Origin: Mytilus galloprovincialis
Lineage: Eukaryota > Mollusca > Bivalvia > Mytilida > Mytilidae
Reading direction: 5' to 3'
NCBI RefSeq assembly: GCF_965363235.1
Contig: NC_134848.1
Span: forward strand, 60,040,181-60,104,180
Length of the DNA stretch: 64,000 nucleotides
The translations under genes and the position numbers were made by a program. Shown piece by piece: positions 61,601 to 64,000 of the stretch. Positions within the stretch are counted from its first letter, which is position 1, and each line of letters starts with the position of its first letter. Below the pieces are notes generated by a model that saw nothing but the letters and a program-made list of their open reading frames with translations, did no database searches and had not been told where the DNA came from.

Positions 61601-63157
61601 TTTTATTCGAATAACAACTTACGCGAGTACCAAAATATTGCAAATATAAATTGCCGCAAACATGTTAAACTTCGATCTTTTCTTTTATAATTACATTAAT
61701 CAAATTAGAAGATCACGAAAATAAATCTCTGCGAAGTCGAATAGAAAGGACTGAACGCGAAATACAGTATTTGCGACAAAAAGCTGGTTTACATGATGCA
61801 CTAAAGAGAATTGTATTACAACAACACACGTTGATTAATCAAATACAGGAAAATAGTAGTCACGGAGTATTCACTTTTGACACAGTTCTCATGTGATTTC
61901 CTATCTAGTGTTGATTTAAAAAGTATAAGTATGTCCGATACACTAACGAGTTAACAAACTTCAGTTTTAAATATAGTAATGTCCCCCTTAGTTACTAATG
62001 ACCATTAAGCATATCTTTAAAACTATCTATTGTTATCTCACATTTATTATAATATAAAAGAAATGTGAAGATGAGACTTACATTCTTGATATTCGTTTAA
62101 AATTAATATAAATTCTAAATATATTACCTCATTAAGTAAAATTACCCGGCAGCTTTTCAAACACAGTGCCCCAAATTTGATATTTAACAGTTACTTTTTT
62201 ATTCAATATCTAACCAACTCAATAGATATGGATAAACAATATCTTCTAAGGAAATTGTCTTGGCTACTGACTGCATTATCCCGATCGTGTTTCTACATTT
62301 TTCTGGAAATAGGTAAAGTGATCATTAATCGATTGAAACTTGAAATGGAATCCATGATAAGGAGAGGAATACAGAGATATTTCAATTGAGAGGTCGCACA
62401 TCTTTATTATTCAATTCCCCAGGATGTTCGATTTCCTTTGTTGGTCGATTGGCAACTAAGAGATACGATGAGGCTATCATTTGTCATCTTGAACTTATCA
62501 AAGATCTATAAAAGAGAGGCTGAAGAAACCAGACAGACATTTAAACTCATTAGTAAAAAATAAATTAAAAATACCATGCCTAAAAACGAAAAAAAAAAAA
62601 ACCATACAAACTACAGTAAACAAAACACACATAAACATAAAAAGACTGATATGCAGCGGTTTTTGACAAACTAAACTGATATGCAGCTATTTATGACAGG
62701 CTTGTCTTTTGTTTTTGTAATACTGTAATTCTGATTCAAATGTGTGTGATGAATAGGGATAAAACGCTAATTATGTATTTGGTCACATACCAGCATTTGC
62801 TGATAAAATCATGTTATGACTTGATGTTTTCAATATCCTATCCTACTATCAGCCAACAGTTAGGTAGAGGTAAATAGGTAAAAACTGCGTTACACGATTG
62901 CAATTTCTATTGCATTGCAATACCAATCGAAAAGACATACACAAACCTGCTGCTTACAAAAGTCAAACTACAACTAATTTCAGTAGCAATCAGATATGCA
63001 CATAATATCTTCTTTTATCTGCCGTGTCGATAGCCAGTAATACGGCTTTGGTTATGGTAACAGTGGAATGAATTCACATTTATTTTAATGGCATTTTTAT
63101 TTTAACTTGTTTAATTAATGAATTTACTTTTTTAAAGGTGCTGCAATTGACTATATG
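19594..63157 (+). CDS. HDC: Histidine decarboxylase, exons 1-10 (3' part outside window)
   Basis: Converts L-histidine to histamine using pyridoxal phosphate (group II decarboxylase). Exons 19594-19621, 40724-40896, 44312-44425, 46450-46572, 47112-47240, 48058-48201, 49424-49490, 50527-50689, 52012-52082 and 63138-63157 join to 1032 bases, 344 codons, no stop, all GT-AG and in phase. Hallmarks: HWQSP and [20 protein letters not shown]-stacking His191 in [10 protein letters not shown], Asp270 in HIDAAYAG, Schiff-base Lys302 in [11 protein letters not shown], catalytic-loop Tyr331 in DPLYLQH. The [11 protein letters not shown] and CATLGTTG forms are those of HDC; aromatic-amino-acid decarboxylase has NPHKW. 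The family's substrate-selecting residue near 354 and the small C-terminal domain lie beyond the right edge. The 21-kb first intron is packed with repeats. Confidence 0.93.
19972..20296. mobile_element. MITE with TTA target-site duplication
   Basis: The left end tgcctcgttcacacgt and right end acgtgtgaactcagca are imperfect inverted repeats, flanked by TTA on both sides (19969-19971, 20297-20299). The interior is rich in 'gaattcgaatt'-type words. A 3-bp TTA duplication suggests PIF/Harbinger mobilisation; this is inference. Inserted about 350 bases inside HDC intron 1. Confidence 0.65.
20300..20872. other. HDC intron 1, nothing recognised
   Basis: AT-rich, no supported feature. Confidence 0.45.
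20873..20990 (+). repeat. 'gatgtggtatgattgcc' family element, forward
   Basis: A clean copy running from 'aagaagatgtggtatgattg' to 'agcaaagcccataccgc' with the internal 'ccgtacggccttcaacaatg'. One of the best-preserved copies in the window. Confidence 0.75.
20991..21761. other. HDC intron 1, possible retroelement scrap
   Basis: About 21040-21240 ('gaaattcgcatctg..', 'ttatcgttctccggtgcaagg') reads like a fragment I have seen dispersed in mussel sequence. There is no intact frame. The remainder is AT-rich. Confidence 0.35.
22242..22402. mobile_element. CAGTGGCGGA-type MITE with GAGAC duplication
   Basis: 161 bp from cagtggcggatccag to aaatccgcctctg, with GAGAC at 22237-22241 and 22403-22407. 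The paralogous unit at about 25160 has the uninterrupted 'catgagacccaaacg', showing the empty site directly. Confidence 0.85.
22916..23905 (+). repeat. Six direct ~178-bp subrepeats
   Basis: 'tttgaacctctgtggtgg' recurs near 22931, 23107, 23288, 23462, 23642 and 23815, each followed by 'cccggatcccagaaaaat', 'gaatagcctgggtcaatacc', 'ccggttcggaactttgcc' and 'gtaccgaatgtgtgg'. Alternating units carry 'ctaggagtacc' or 'cgaaaagtacc', so the basic array is partly dimeric. Confidence 0.85.
24161..24596 (-). repeat. Inverted subrepeats closing the first large unit
   Basis: 'ccaccacagaggtttacagttgcc' and 'ccaccacagaggttcacag' with 'ggtactcctcggcatat' are the same 178-bp subrepeat reversed, so direct and inverted arrays face each other across about 250 bases. 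Confidence 0.8.
24601..26984 (+). repeat. Large tandem unit, copy 2 (~2.38 kb)
   Basis: Same order as the first unit, but with the empty MITE site and four direct subrepeats (near 25682, 25857, 26030, 26203) instead of six, followed by the same spacer and two inverted subrepeats. The spacers (23906-24160 and 26299-26540) are nearly identical, implying a recent duplication. Confidence 0.8.
26985..27326 (+). repeat. Large tandem unit, truncated copy 3
   Basis: Repeats the first ~340 bases of the unit (aagttcaactagaacg to ttagatattagtcactta). It then runs into 'ccagcttgagtct', the reverse complement of a word found later in the same unit, so the array ends at an inversion-type junction. Confidence 0.7.
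27327..27890. other. HDC intron 1, nothing recognised
   Basis: AT-rich. A small palindrome 'ctattgtcacagacaatag' near 27369-27387 is the only structure seen. Confidence 0.4.
27891..28040 (-). repeat. 'gatgtggtatgattgcc' family, reverse, subfamily 2
   Basis: Contains 'ttttacactagtcaatttgg', 'gtgagccaagacgctcc' and 'actcacaccacatcttctta'. The same subfamily appears forward at 31819 and reversed at 40030. Confidence 0.7.
28041..29054. other. HDC intron 1, nothing recognised
   Basis: Two overlapping frames of 80 and 111 codons on opposite strands show no family resemblance and no splice context. Treated as non-coding. Confidence 0.4.
29055..29335. mobile_element. MITE with poly-G/poly-C arms
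   Basis: The left arm 'aggcagcaaccatttgattttctgg...' and the right arm '...ccagaaaatcaaatggttgctgcct' are perfect inverted repeats of about 25 bases continuing into 18 G and about 24 C. The interior has A/T homopolymer blocks arranged symmetrically. No protein; the proline and glycine runs in open frames come from the homopolymers. Confidence 0.75.
29427..29504 (+). repeat. 'gatgtggtatgattgcc' family, degraded forward copy
   Basis: Only 'atatgattgccaatgcgac' and 'tatggccttcaacaatgac..cccataccgcac' remain recognisable. Confidence 0.5.
29505..30169. other. HDC intron 1, nothing recognised
   Basis: No supported feature. 'ctgtcaccaggattcgaacctgaa' near 29538 resembles a tRNA T-arm (gttcgaatcc) on the minus strand and may belong to a tRNA-derived SINE, but no cloverleaf is seen. 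Confidence 0.35.
30170..30369 (+). repeat. 97-bp tandem duplication
   Basis: Two copies (30170-30266 and 30273-30369) of a block starting 'gtacattacatgtccatc' and ending 'cgacgacaaccctgac', separated by six bases, with about six differences. Confidence 0.85.
30620..30833 (+). mobile_element. SINE-like element
   Basis: 'gtccgtcggaagggggcgat', 'gttaagagagagcacg', 'cacccgcaagtggaaaagg' and 'cttgtttcccaatccac' followed by an A-rich end match a tRNA-related SINE I recall as common in bivalves. Family name not assigned. No clear terminal duplication found. Confidence 0.5.
30930..31052. mobile_element. Related GGCGGAT/ATCCGCC MITE
   Basis: The left part 'aggggcggatatag' and the right part 'ccttggatccgcca' form short inverted ends of the same type as the CAGTGGCGGA family, with an unrelated centre. 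Reading frames through it are non-genic. Confidence 0.45.
31053..31818. other. HDC intron 1, nothing recognised
   Basis: AT-rich, no supported feature. Confidence 0.4.
31819..32030 (+). repeat. 'gatgtggtatgattgcc' family, forward, subfamily 2
   Basis: Runs from 'ggaagatgtggtgcgagtgcc' through 'cggccttcaacgcgcag' and 'agcaagctataaagggg' to 'tataaaaacgagaaacgag'; a near full-length copy. Confidence 0.75.
32031..33048. other. HDC intron 1, nothing recognised
   Basis: AT-rich, no supported feature. Confidence 0.4.
33049..33152 (-). repeat. 'gatgtggtatgattgcc' family, reverse copy
   Basis: 'ttgatggccgtatggtgac' to 'cataccacatctcctttttt', with internal divergence. Confidence 0.6.
33560..33940 (+). 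repeat. 'cctgtcccaagtcagg' dispersed repeat
   Basis: Holds 'ctgatgagttaagcctttttc', 'cttatgttgtactgttatacc', 'aacatgtttaaccccgcc' and 'cctgtcccaagtcaggag'. The last two recur at 48330-48400 and parts at 53395-53660. Confidence 0.6.
33941..34244 (-). repeat. 'gatgtggtatgattgcc' family, long reverse copy
   Basis: The longest copy in the window. It starts at 'attcagtggttgtcgtttgc', includes 'ttatagctgactatgcgg', 'ttgaaggccgtacggtgacc' and ends 'cataccacatcttctttttt'. An internal ~50-bp piece (tttttctc.tttgaattgttttacat) is duplicated. Confidence 0.75.
34245..34400 (+). repeat. 'gacgcctcc..ttctcgctgc' dispersed repeat
   Basis: Shares 'ggagccagctgacgcacgcc' and 'ttgggttgttgtcaggctc' with 39740-39900 and 48484-48645. 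Confidence 0.55.
34550..34699. repeat. Repeat fragment plus 33-bp tandem duplication
   Basis: 34553-34580 is the tail of the 'gatgtgg' family reversed. 34634-34699 is two identical 33-base copies of 'ttagcaggtcatacttg..gggaaca'. Confidence 0.65.
34700..35576. other. HDC intron 1, mostly unique
   Basis: Only a 50-base scrap of the 'gatgtggtatgattgcc' family (35177-35225, forward) is recognised. Confidence 0.4.
35577..35858 (+). repeat. Tandem duplication of ~140 bp
   Basis: Two copies (about 35577-35720 and 35724-35858) sharing 'aataattaattagatcaaaa', 'accagaacataggtatataa' and 'cagattcttcgactagtaaacg'. The first has about 20 extra bases (ctttaccgacatattc). Confidence 0.8.
35993..36180 (+). 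repeat. 'gatgtggtatgattgcc' family, forward
   Basis: 'aaaggagatgtggtgtgattg' to 'gaaatgacaaatggaaaac', including 'tgtacggccttcaaaaatg'. Confidence 0.7.
36260..36345 (+). repeat. 'ccagtggcaaatattact' dispersed repeat
   Basis: The same motif with the following 'tatatcaggacgag' is found at 43757 (ccagttgcaaatatttc..atacaggacg) and, without the second part, at 36709 and 37167. The short frame through it is not a gene. Confidence 0.55.
36540..37375 (+). repeat. Imperfect tandem repeat of ~400 bp
   Basis: Three partial units, each with 'agtgcactaatgacaaaaaa', 'aaggttgtgcattgtgcc', 'gccattcttctgt' and, in the first two, 'ccagtggcaaatattact'. Diverged, non-coding. Confidence 0.65.
37376..38604. other. 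HDC intron 1, mostly unrecognised
   Basis: Contains a decayed reverse copy of the 'gatgtgg' family at about 38090-38190 ('ggcaatcaaacgacatcttc'). A 71-codon frame at 37518 has no family features. Confidence 0.4.
38605..39110 (+). pseudogene. LINE-type reverse-transcriptase C-terminal relic
   Basis: One frame encodes [20 protein letters not shown] and, after a stop and frameshifts, [17 protein letters not shown] and [18 protein letters not shown] followed by TLPQDRI. This resembles the C-terminal end of non-LTR retrotransposon ORF2 proteins in invertebrates (a 'RIE.GRY....P...RIC' signature). In-frame stops replace the expected cysteine and occur earlier, so it is dead. Only the 3' end of the element is here, as is usual for 5'-truncated insertions. 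Family not assigned. Confidence 0.65.
39111..39700. other. HDC intron 1, nothing firm
   Basis: 'gtcccttggtgcctc.tgcagtt' occurs twice (about 39440 and 39607), so a diverged tandem pair is likely. A poly-T run lies at about 39337-39350. Confidence 0.4.
39740..39905 (+). repeat. 'gacgcctcc..ttctcgctgc' dispersed repeat
   Basis: 'ggacgcctccgggtgcggg' to 'tttgacacattccccatttc', closest to the copy at 48484. Confidence 0.6.
40030..40290 (-). repeat. 'gatgtggtatgattgcc' family, reverse, subfamily 2
   Basis: From 'gttgtcgtttgtttatgtaa' through 'ggtgtgagccaaggctcc' to 'cactcacaccacatcttcc'. Ends about 430 bases before HDC exon 2. Confidence 0.7.
40724..40896 (+). CDS. HDC: HDC exon 2
   Basis: Acceptor tttcag, donor gtaagt; phase 1 in, phase 0 out. 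Encodes [19 protein letters not shown] and ends DVERVIMPG, the N-terminal helices that swap between subunits in group II decarboxylases. Confidence 0.93.
40897..42186. other. HDC intron 2, 5' part
   Basis: Low-complexity 'tcctgcc'-rich stretch at about 41050-41270. No coding sequence recognised. Confidence 0.45.
42187..43252 (+). mobile_element. Non-autonomous Helitron
   Basis: The 5' end is A|TCTATACTATTAAACGAG. The 3' end has the hairpin cccgcga-tt-tcgcggg followed within ten bases by CTAG|T. These are the Helitron hallmarks (5' TC, 3' hairpin plus CTRR, insertion between A and T, no target duplication). No Rep/helicase frame, so non-autonomous. A 'gatgtgg' family element is nested at 42725-42995. 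Confidence 0.8.
42725..42995 (+). repeat. 'gatgtggtatgattgcc' family, nested in the Helitron
   Basis: Full-length forward copy: 'agaagatgtggtatgattg', 'ccgtacggccttcaacaaag', 'cgagaaaacaagcggcc', ending 'aattacaggctcctta'. It must be younger than the surrounding Helitron, or the Helitron captured it. Confidence 0.75.
43253..44311. other. HDC intron 2, 3' part
   Basis: Includes 'ccagttgcaaatatttcatt' repeat (43757-43800) and an A26 run at 44150-44174. The 71-codon minus frame (43823-44038) is unsupported. Confidence 0.45.
44312..44425 (+). CDS. HDC: HDC exon 3
   Basis: 114 bases, phase 0 both sides, 38 residues: [16 protein letters not shown], then [18 protein letters not shown]. The HWQSP..HAY form is the HDC version of this active-site segment (AADC has HWHSP). 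Confidence 0.95.
44426..46449. other. HDC intron 3
   Basis: A forward 'gatgtggtatgagtgcc' family copy lies at 46005-46125. The rest is AT-rich without recognised features. Confidence 0.5.
46450..46572 (+). CDS. HDC: HDC exon 4
   Basis: 123 bases, phase 0, 41 residues: [19 protein letters not shown] to TMGGGVIQ. The donor gtaata at 46573 is followed 29 bases later by a duplicated donor (see findings). Confidence 0.94.
46550..46607 (+). repeat. 29-bp tandem duplication over the exon 4 splice donor
   Basis: Two copies of 'caatgggaggaggagttat.caggta': 46550-46578 (exon end plus donor gtaata) and 46579-46607 (second donor gtagtt). Three bases differ. Confidence 0.85.
46880..47095 (+). repeat. 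'gacaacgccatgg' family fragment before exon 5
   Basis: 'cacgaacccaagggaaaata', 'ggtgatctcaggtgctctag' and 'cctgctccgccactggc' match 12360-12460. It ends about 16 bases before the exon 5 acceptor, so repeat sequence supplies most of the branch-point region. Confidence 0.6.
47112..47240 (+). CDS. HDC: HDC exon 5
   Basis: 129 bases, phase 0, 43 residues: [19 protein letters not shown] to RLVAYCSDQ. This carries the loop that holds the PLP phosphate (TASD here; human HDC has TVSE). Confidence 0.93.
47241..48057. other. HDC intron 5
   Basis: No repeat or coding feature recognised. A 108-codon open frame at 47228-47554 is exon 5 shadow plus intron. Confidence 0.5.
48058..48201 (+). CDS. HDC: HDC exon 6
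   Basis: 144 bases, phase 0, 48 residues: [18 protein letters not shown] to DGLIPFY. His191 in AHSSVEKAG stacks on the PLP ring in this family. Confidence 0.95.
48280..48650 (+). repeat. Composite dispersed repeat
   Basis: Starts with 'aacatgtttaaccccgcc' and 'cctgtcccaagtcaggag', continues 'tatggcgttcattatcac', and ends with the 'gggacgcctccaggtgcggg' block. Shows that the blocks found separately at 33560, 34245 and 39740 are parts of one element. Confidence 0.65.
48651..49423. other. HDC intron 6, 3' part
   Basis: No supported feature. A short 'aagttgtgcaacacgaacc' scrap near 49250 resembles the 'gacaacgccatgg' family. Confidence 0.45.
49424..49490 (+). CDS. HDC: HDC exon 7
   Basis: 67 bases, phase 0 in and phase 1 out: [20 protein letters not shown] then [10 protein letters not shown] is the conserved PLP-domain strand. 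Confidence 0.95.
49491..50526. other. HDC intron 7
   Basis: AT-rich. A fragment of the 'aatactgaactccg' repeat lies at about 50213-50262. Confidence 0.5.
50527..50689 (+). CDS. HDC: HDC exon 8 (PLP lysine)
   Basis: 163 bases, phase 1 in, phase 2 out, donor gtaatt. Encodes [18 protein letters not shown], then [17 protein letters not shown] and CTALW. Asp270 contacts the PLP pyridine nitrogen and Lys302 forms the Schiff base. The apparent TAA after TGG is inside the intron. Confidence 0.95.
50860..51200 (+). repeat. 'gacaacgccatgg' family, distal part
   Basis: 'ggactatcatatgaactggg', 'aatactccatatgcag' and 'tttagatgtaattctggatatg' correspond to a downstream portion of the family that I recall but that is absent from the 12140 copy. 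Confidence 0.45.
51378..51524. mobile_element. CAGTGGCGGA-type MITE with GAAAT duplication
   Basis: 147 bp, cagtggcggatccag ... ataatccgccactg, with perfect 11-base inverted ends. GAAAT flanks both sides (51373-51377, 51525-51529). The most intact copy, inside HDC intron 8. Confidence 0.85.
51755..51860 (+). repeat. 'aatactgaactccg' repeat fragment
   Basis: 'cacaaaaatacttagctccg' and 'aatggcaaaatcaagagcgc' match the start of the 12140 copy. Confidence 0.55.
52012..52082 (+). CDS. HDC: HDC exon 9 (catalytic-loop tyrosine)
   Basis: 71 bases, acceptor tttaag, phase 2 in, phase 1 out, donor gtaagt. Completes Trp314 and encodes [20 protein letters not shown] then ENT. The spacing from FDCTALW to YLQH equals that of HDC, placing catalytic Tyr331. 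Found by searching for the expected continuation. Confidence 0.88.
52083..53394. other. HDC intron 9, 5' part
   Basis: A 'cgtctggcgtatcaaattat..cctggtacctttgataac' dispersed repeat at 52741-52815 recurs at 54280-54335. No coding sequence. Confidence 0.45.
53395..53660. repeat. Fold-back arrangement of the 'cctgtcccaagtcagg' repeat
   Basis: 53395-53465 carries the 'ctgatgagttt..tgttgtactgtta' part forward, while 53600-53660 carries 'gttaaacatgtttgaagg..actgggacaatgg' reversed. Confidence 0.5.
53661..54969. other. HDC intron 9, unrecognised
   Basis: Contains the 'gtagacgaaacacgcgtctgg' dispersed repeat at about 54237-54335. Otherwise AT-rich. Confidence 0.45.
54970..55083 (-). repeat. 'gatgtggtatgattgcc' family, reverse copy
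   Basis: 'ttgttgaaggccgtacag' to 'gcaatcataccacgtctcc' and a T run, which is directly followed by the next element. Confidence 0.7.
55084..58359 (+). mobile_element. 3.3-kb element with six ~500-bp tandem units
   Basis: The left end is a stem-loop (agctcatctggccc-gaa-gggccaaatgagct). The right end is aggtgagcgacac, then hairpin aggctct-tt-agagcct, then CTAG. The core is six units starting at cttttaca: 55161, 55663, 56163, 56662, 57162, 57661 (period 499-502), plus a partial seventh near 58158. The 3' hairpin plus CTAG and the T-rich target suggest a Helitron/Helentron-like non-autonomous element, but this is inference. No conserved protein frame. Confidence 0.75.
58571..59170. mobile_element. 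600-bp MITE with ATGAT duplication
   Basis: The ends ttaaggtgactagggcgtctt and aagacacccgagccaccttaa are inverted repeats with about four mismatches. ATGAT is duplicated at 58566-58570 and 59171-59175. No transposase. Confidence 0.85.
59176..60089. other. HDC intron 9, unrecognised
   Basis: A short 'gtagacgaaacacacgttggcg' repeat scrap at 59303-59345. Nothing else supported. Confidence 0.4.
60090..60400 (-). repeat. 'gacaacgccatgg' family, reverse copy
   Basis: 'gacgggtaccacatgaggttc', 'agagtacctacgatcatcc' and 'gtgatggttcgtgttgctcag' are the reverse complement of the 12340-12460 stretch. Confidence 0.6.
60401..61708. other. HDC intron 9, unrecognised
   Basis: AT-rich with no supported feature until a pyrimidine-rich acceptor at 61672-61708. 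Confidence 0.4.
61709..61896 (+). CDS. Unassigned terminal exon, charged helical peptide
   Basis: Bounded by an acceptor (cttcgatcttttctttt...aaattag) and an in-frame TGA at 61894-61896. In phase 1 it encodes 62 residues starting [20 protein letters not shown], then [20 protein letters not shown] and ending FDTVLM. Strongly charged with heptad-like leucines, so probably a coiled coil. The frame upstream of the acceptor hits a stop at 61666 and there is no usable ATG, so it must be spliced onto something. HDC exon 9 ends in phase 1, so it could be an alternative HDC last exon. It could also be the end of an unseen nested gene or a relic. I do not recognise the family. Confidence 0.5.
61897..63137. 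other. HDC intron 9, 3' part
   Basis: 62500-62640 is a worn forward copy of the 'gacaacgccatgg' family ('aaataccatgcctaaaaacg'). A 70-codon open frame at 62177 has no support. Confidence 0.45.
63138..63157 (+). CDS. HDC: HDC exon 10 (20-nt micro-exon)
   Basis: Acceptor ttttttaaag, donor gtaagt. With the last base of exon 9 it encodes GAAIDYM in phase 0, matching GVATDFM of human HDC, the residues just before HWQIPL. Support comes from phase and position together; the exon alone is too short to prove. Confidence 0.75.
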
Positions 63158-63750
63158 GTAAGTATACATACATGTTTCTTTAGAAAAAAAATAAACTAAT
63201 ATGAAATATTGAAAAAAGTTATATTCTTTAAAACGGGTTTTTAATTGCATATACAAATATTGTACTAACTTTATATGTTTCAATATATTCGTAACTTAAA
63301 ACAATGTGGAAAATGTAAATAAAGGCAACAGTAGTATACCTGTAACAAATATACAAAAAAAAAACAACATCAAAGAATTACAATTAAATGTCTCGTCCTT
63401 ATTTATTAGTACCTCACTGTTTACATTAGACCAAAATCCATGGCAAAATTTGTATCAACTGCTCACTTAAGCTGAGACCTCAGGGGTGATATAGATACTT
63501 GACTGGGACAGCCTGCCGTACGTGATTTTAATTTATCGTTTACTTAATAATAAAAGGGAATTAACTATGAAGCATGTAGATTCTAGAGAAATCTGCACAG
63601 TGATTGTGACAAGTGGTATCTAATATAGGAAACGTATACGTAATAATTTTTTTTATTATTTTTCAACAATAATGCATGTTGTGCATTCGAAGCATTTTTC
63701 TGAATAAATCCTCTTCAGTAACGCAAAACACATATTTAAATGAAAGCAAC
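63158..63750. other. HDC intron 10
   Basis: AT-rich, nothing recognised. The next HDC exon (HWQ...) is not in the window. Confidence 0.45.
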
Positions 63751-63753
63751 AAC

Positions 63754-64000
63754 AACCGCAAAGAATTTAAAATTAGGATATATGACCAAAAGCTAAATGA
63801 TCAAATGAAACGTGATCATTAATTATAGACATAATACAATGCTGTATACTCATGTTAATTTATGATAAAATGAATTGTTTCTAAACCACAAAGAATTTAA
63901 AACTAGGATATATATGACCAAAAGCTAAATTATCAAATGAAACGTTACCATTAATTATAGACATAATACAATGCTGTATACTCATGTTAATTTATGATAA
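63754..64000 (+). repeat. 130-bp tandem duplication at the right edge
   Basis: 'aagaatttaaaa.taggatat' to 'ctcatgttaatttatgataa' occurs at 63754-63869 and again from 63884 to the end, period 130, with about six differences. It may continue past the window. Confidence 0.85.

Noticed and set aside
62177..62389. A 70-codon frame with hydrophobic and basic parts
   Set aside because: No homology recognised, AT-rich composition, and no link to the flanking exons.

Overview
The window is eukaryotic: intron-split genes with GT-AG borders, AT-rich non-coding DNA and dense interspersed repeats. Several repeat families (the 'gatgtggtatgattgcc' element, the 'gacaacgccatgg' element, a tandem array bounded by 'agctcatctggcccgaagggcc') are ones I associate with bivalve genomes, especially Mytilus-type mussels. 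That assignment comes from memory and was not searched.

Two protein genes can be assembled by hand, both on the + strand. Gene 1 (2119-10458, six exons, 878 residues) is complete. It encodes a signal peptide, a thrombospondin type-1 repeat, three EGF-like modules, a ~630-residue Ser/Thr-rich mucin-like stalk with a 13-residue tandem repeat, one membrane helix and a short basic tail. Exons 1-4 all end in phase 1, the usual pattern of shuffled extracellular modules.

Gene 2 (19594 to beyond the right edge) is a histidine decarboxylase (HDC) gene. Ten exons encode residues 1-344: a 28-nt first exon at 19594, a 21-kb first intron, eight exons between 40724 and 52082, and a 20-nt micro-exon at 63138-63157. 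The PLP lysine, the cofactor-stacking histidine and the catalytic-loop tyrosine are present. The C-terminal part lies outside the window. A further spliced exon at 61709-61896, ending in a stop and encoding a charged helical segment, sits in the last visible intron in a phase that HDC exon 9 could splice to.

The rest is repeats. Bases 1-660 hold three fold-back palindromes. Two 389-bp inverted-repeat elements flank gene 1 exon 1. HDC intron 1 holds a tandem duplication of a 2.4-2.8 kb unit (21762-27326), each unit carrying direct and inverted ~178-bp subrepeats, plus several MITEs, a SINE-like element and a LINE relic. HDC intron 2 holds a non-autonomous Helitron with a nested element. HDC intron 9 holds a 3.3-kb element built of six ~500-bp tandem units and a 600-bp MITE with a clear target-site duplication. 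No tRNA, rRNA or CRISPR was recognised.

The two genes do not obviously work together. One is a cell-surface mucin-like protein and the other makes histamine.
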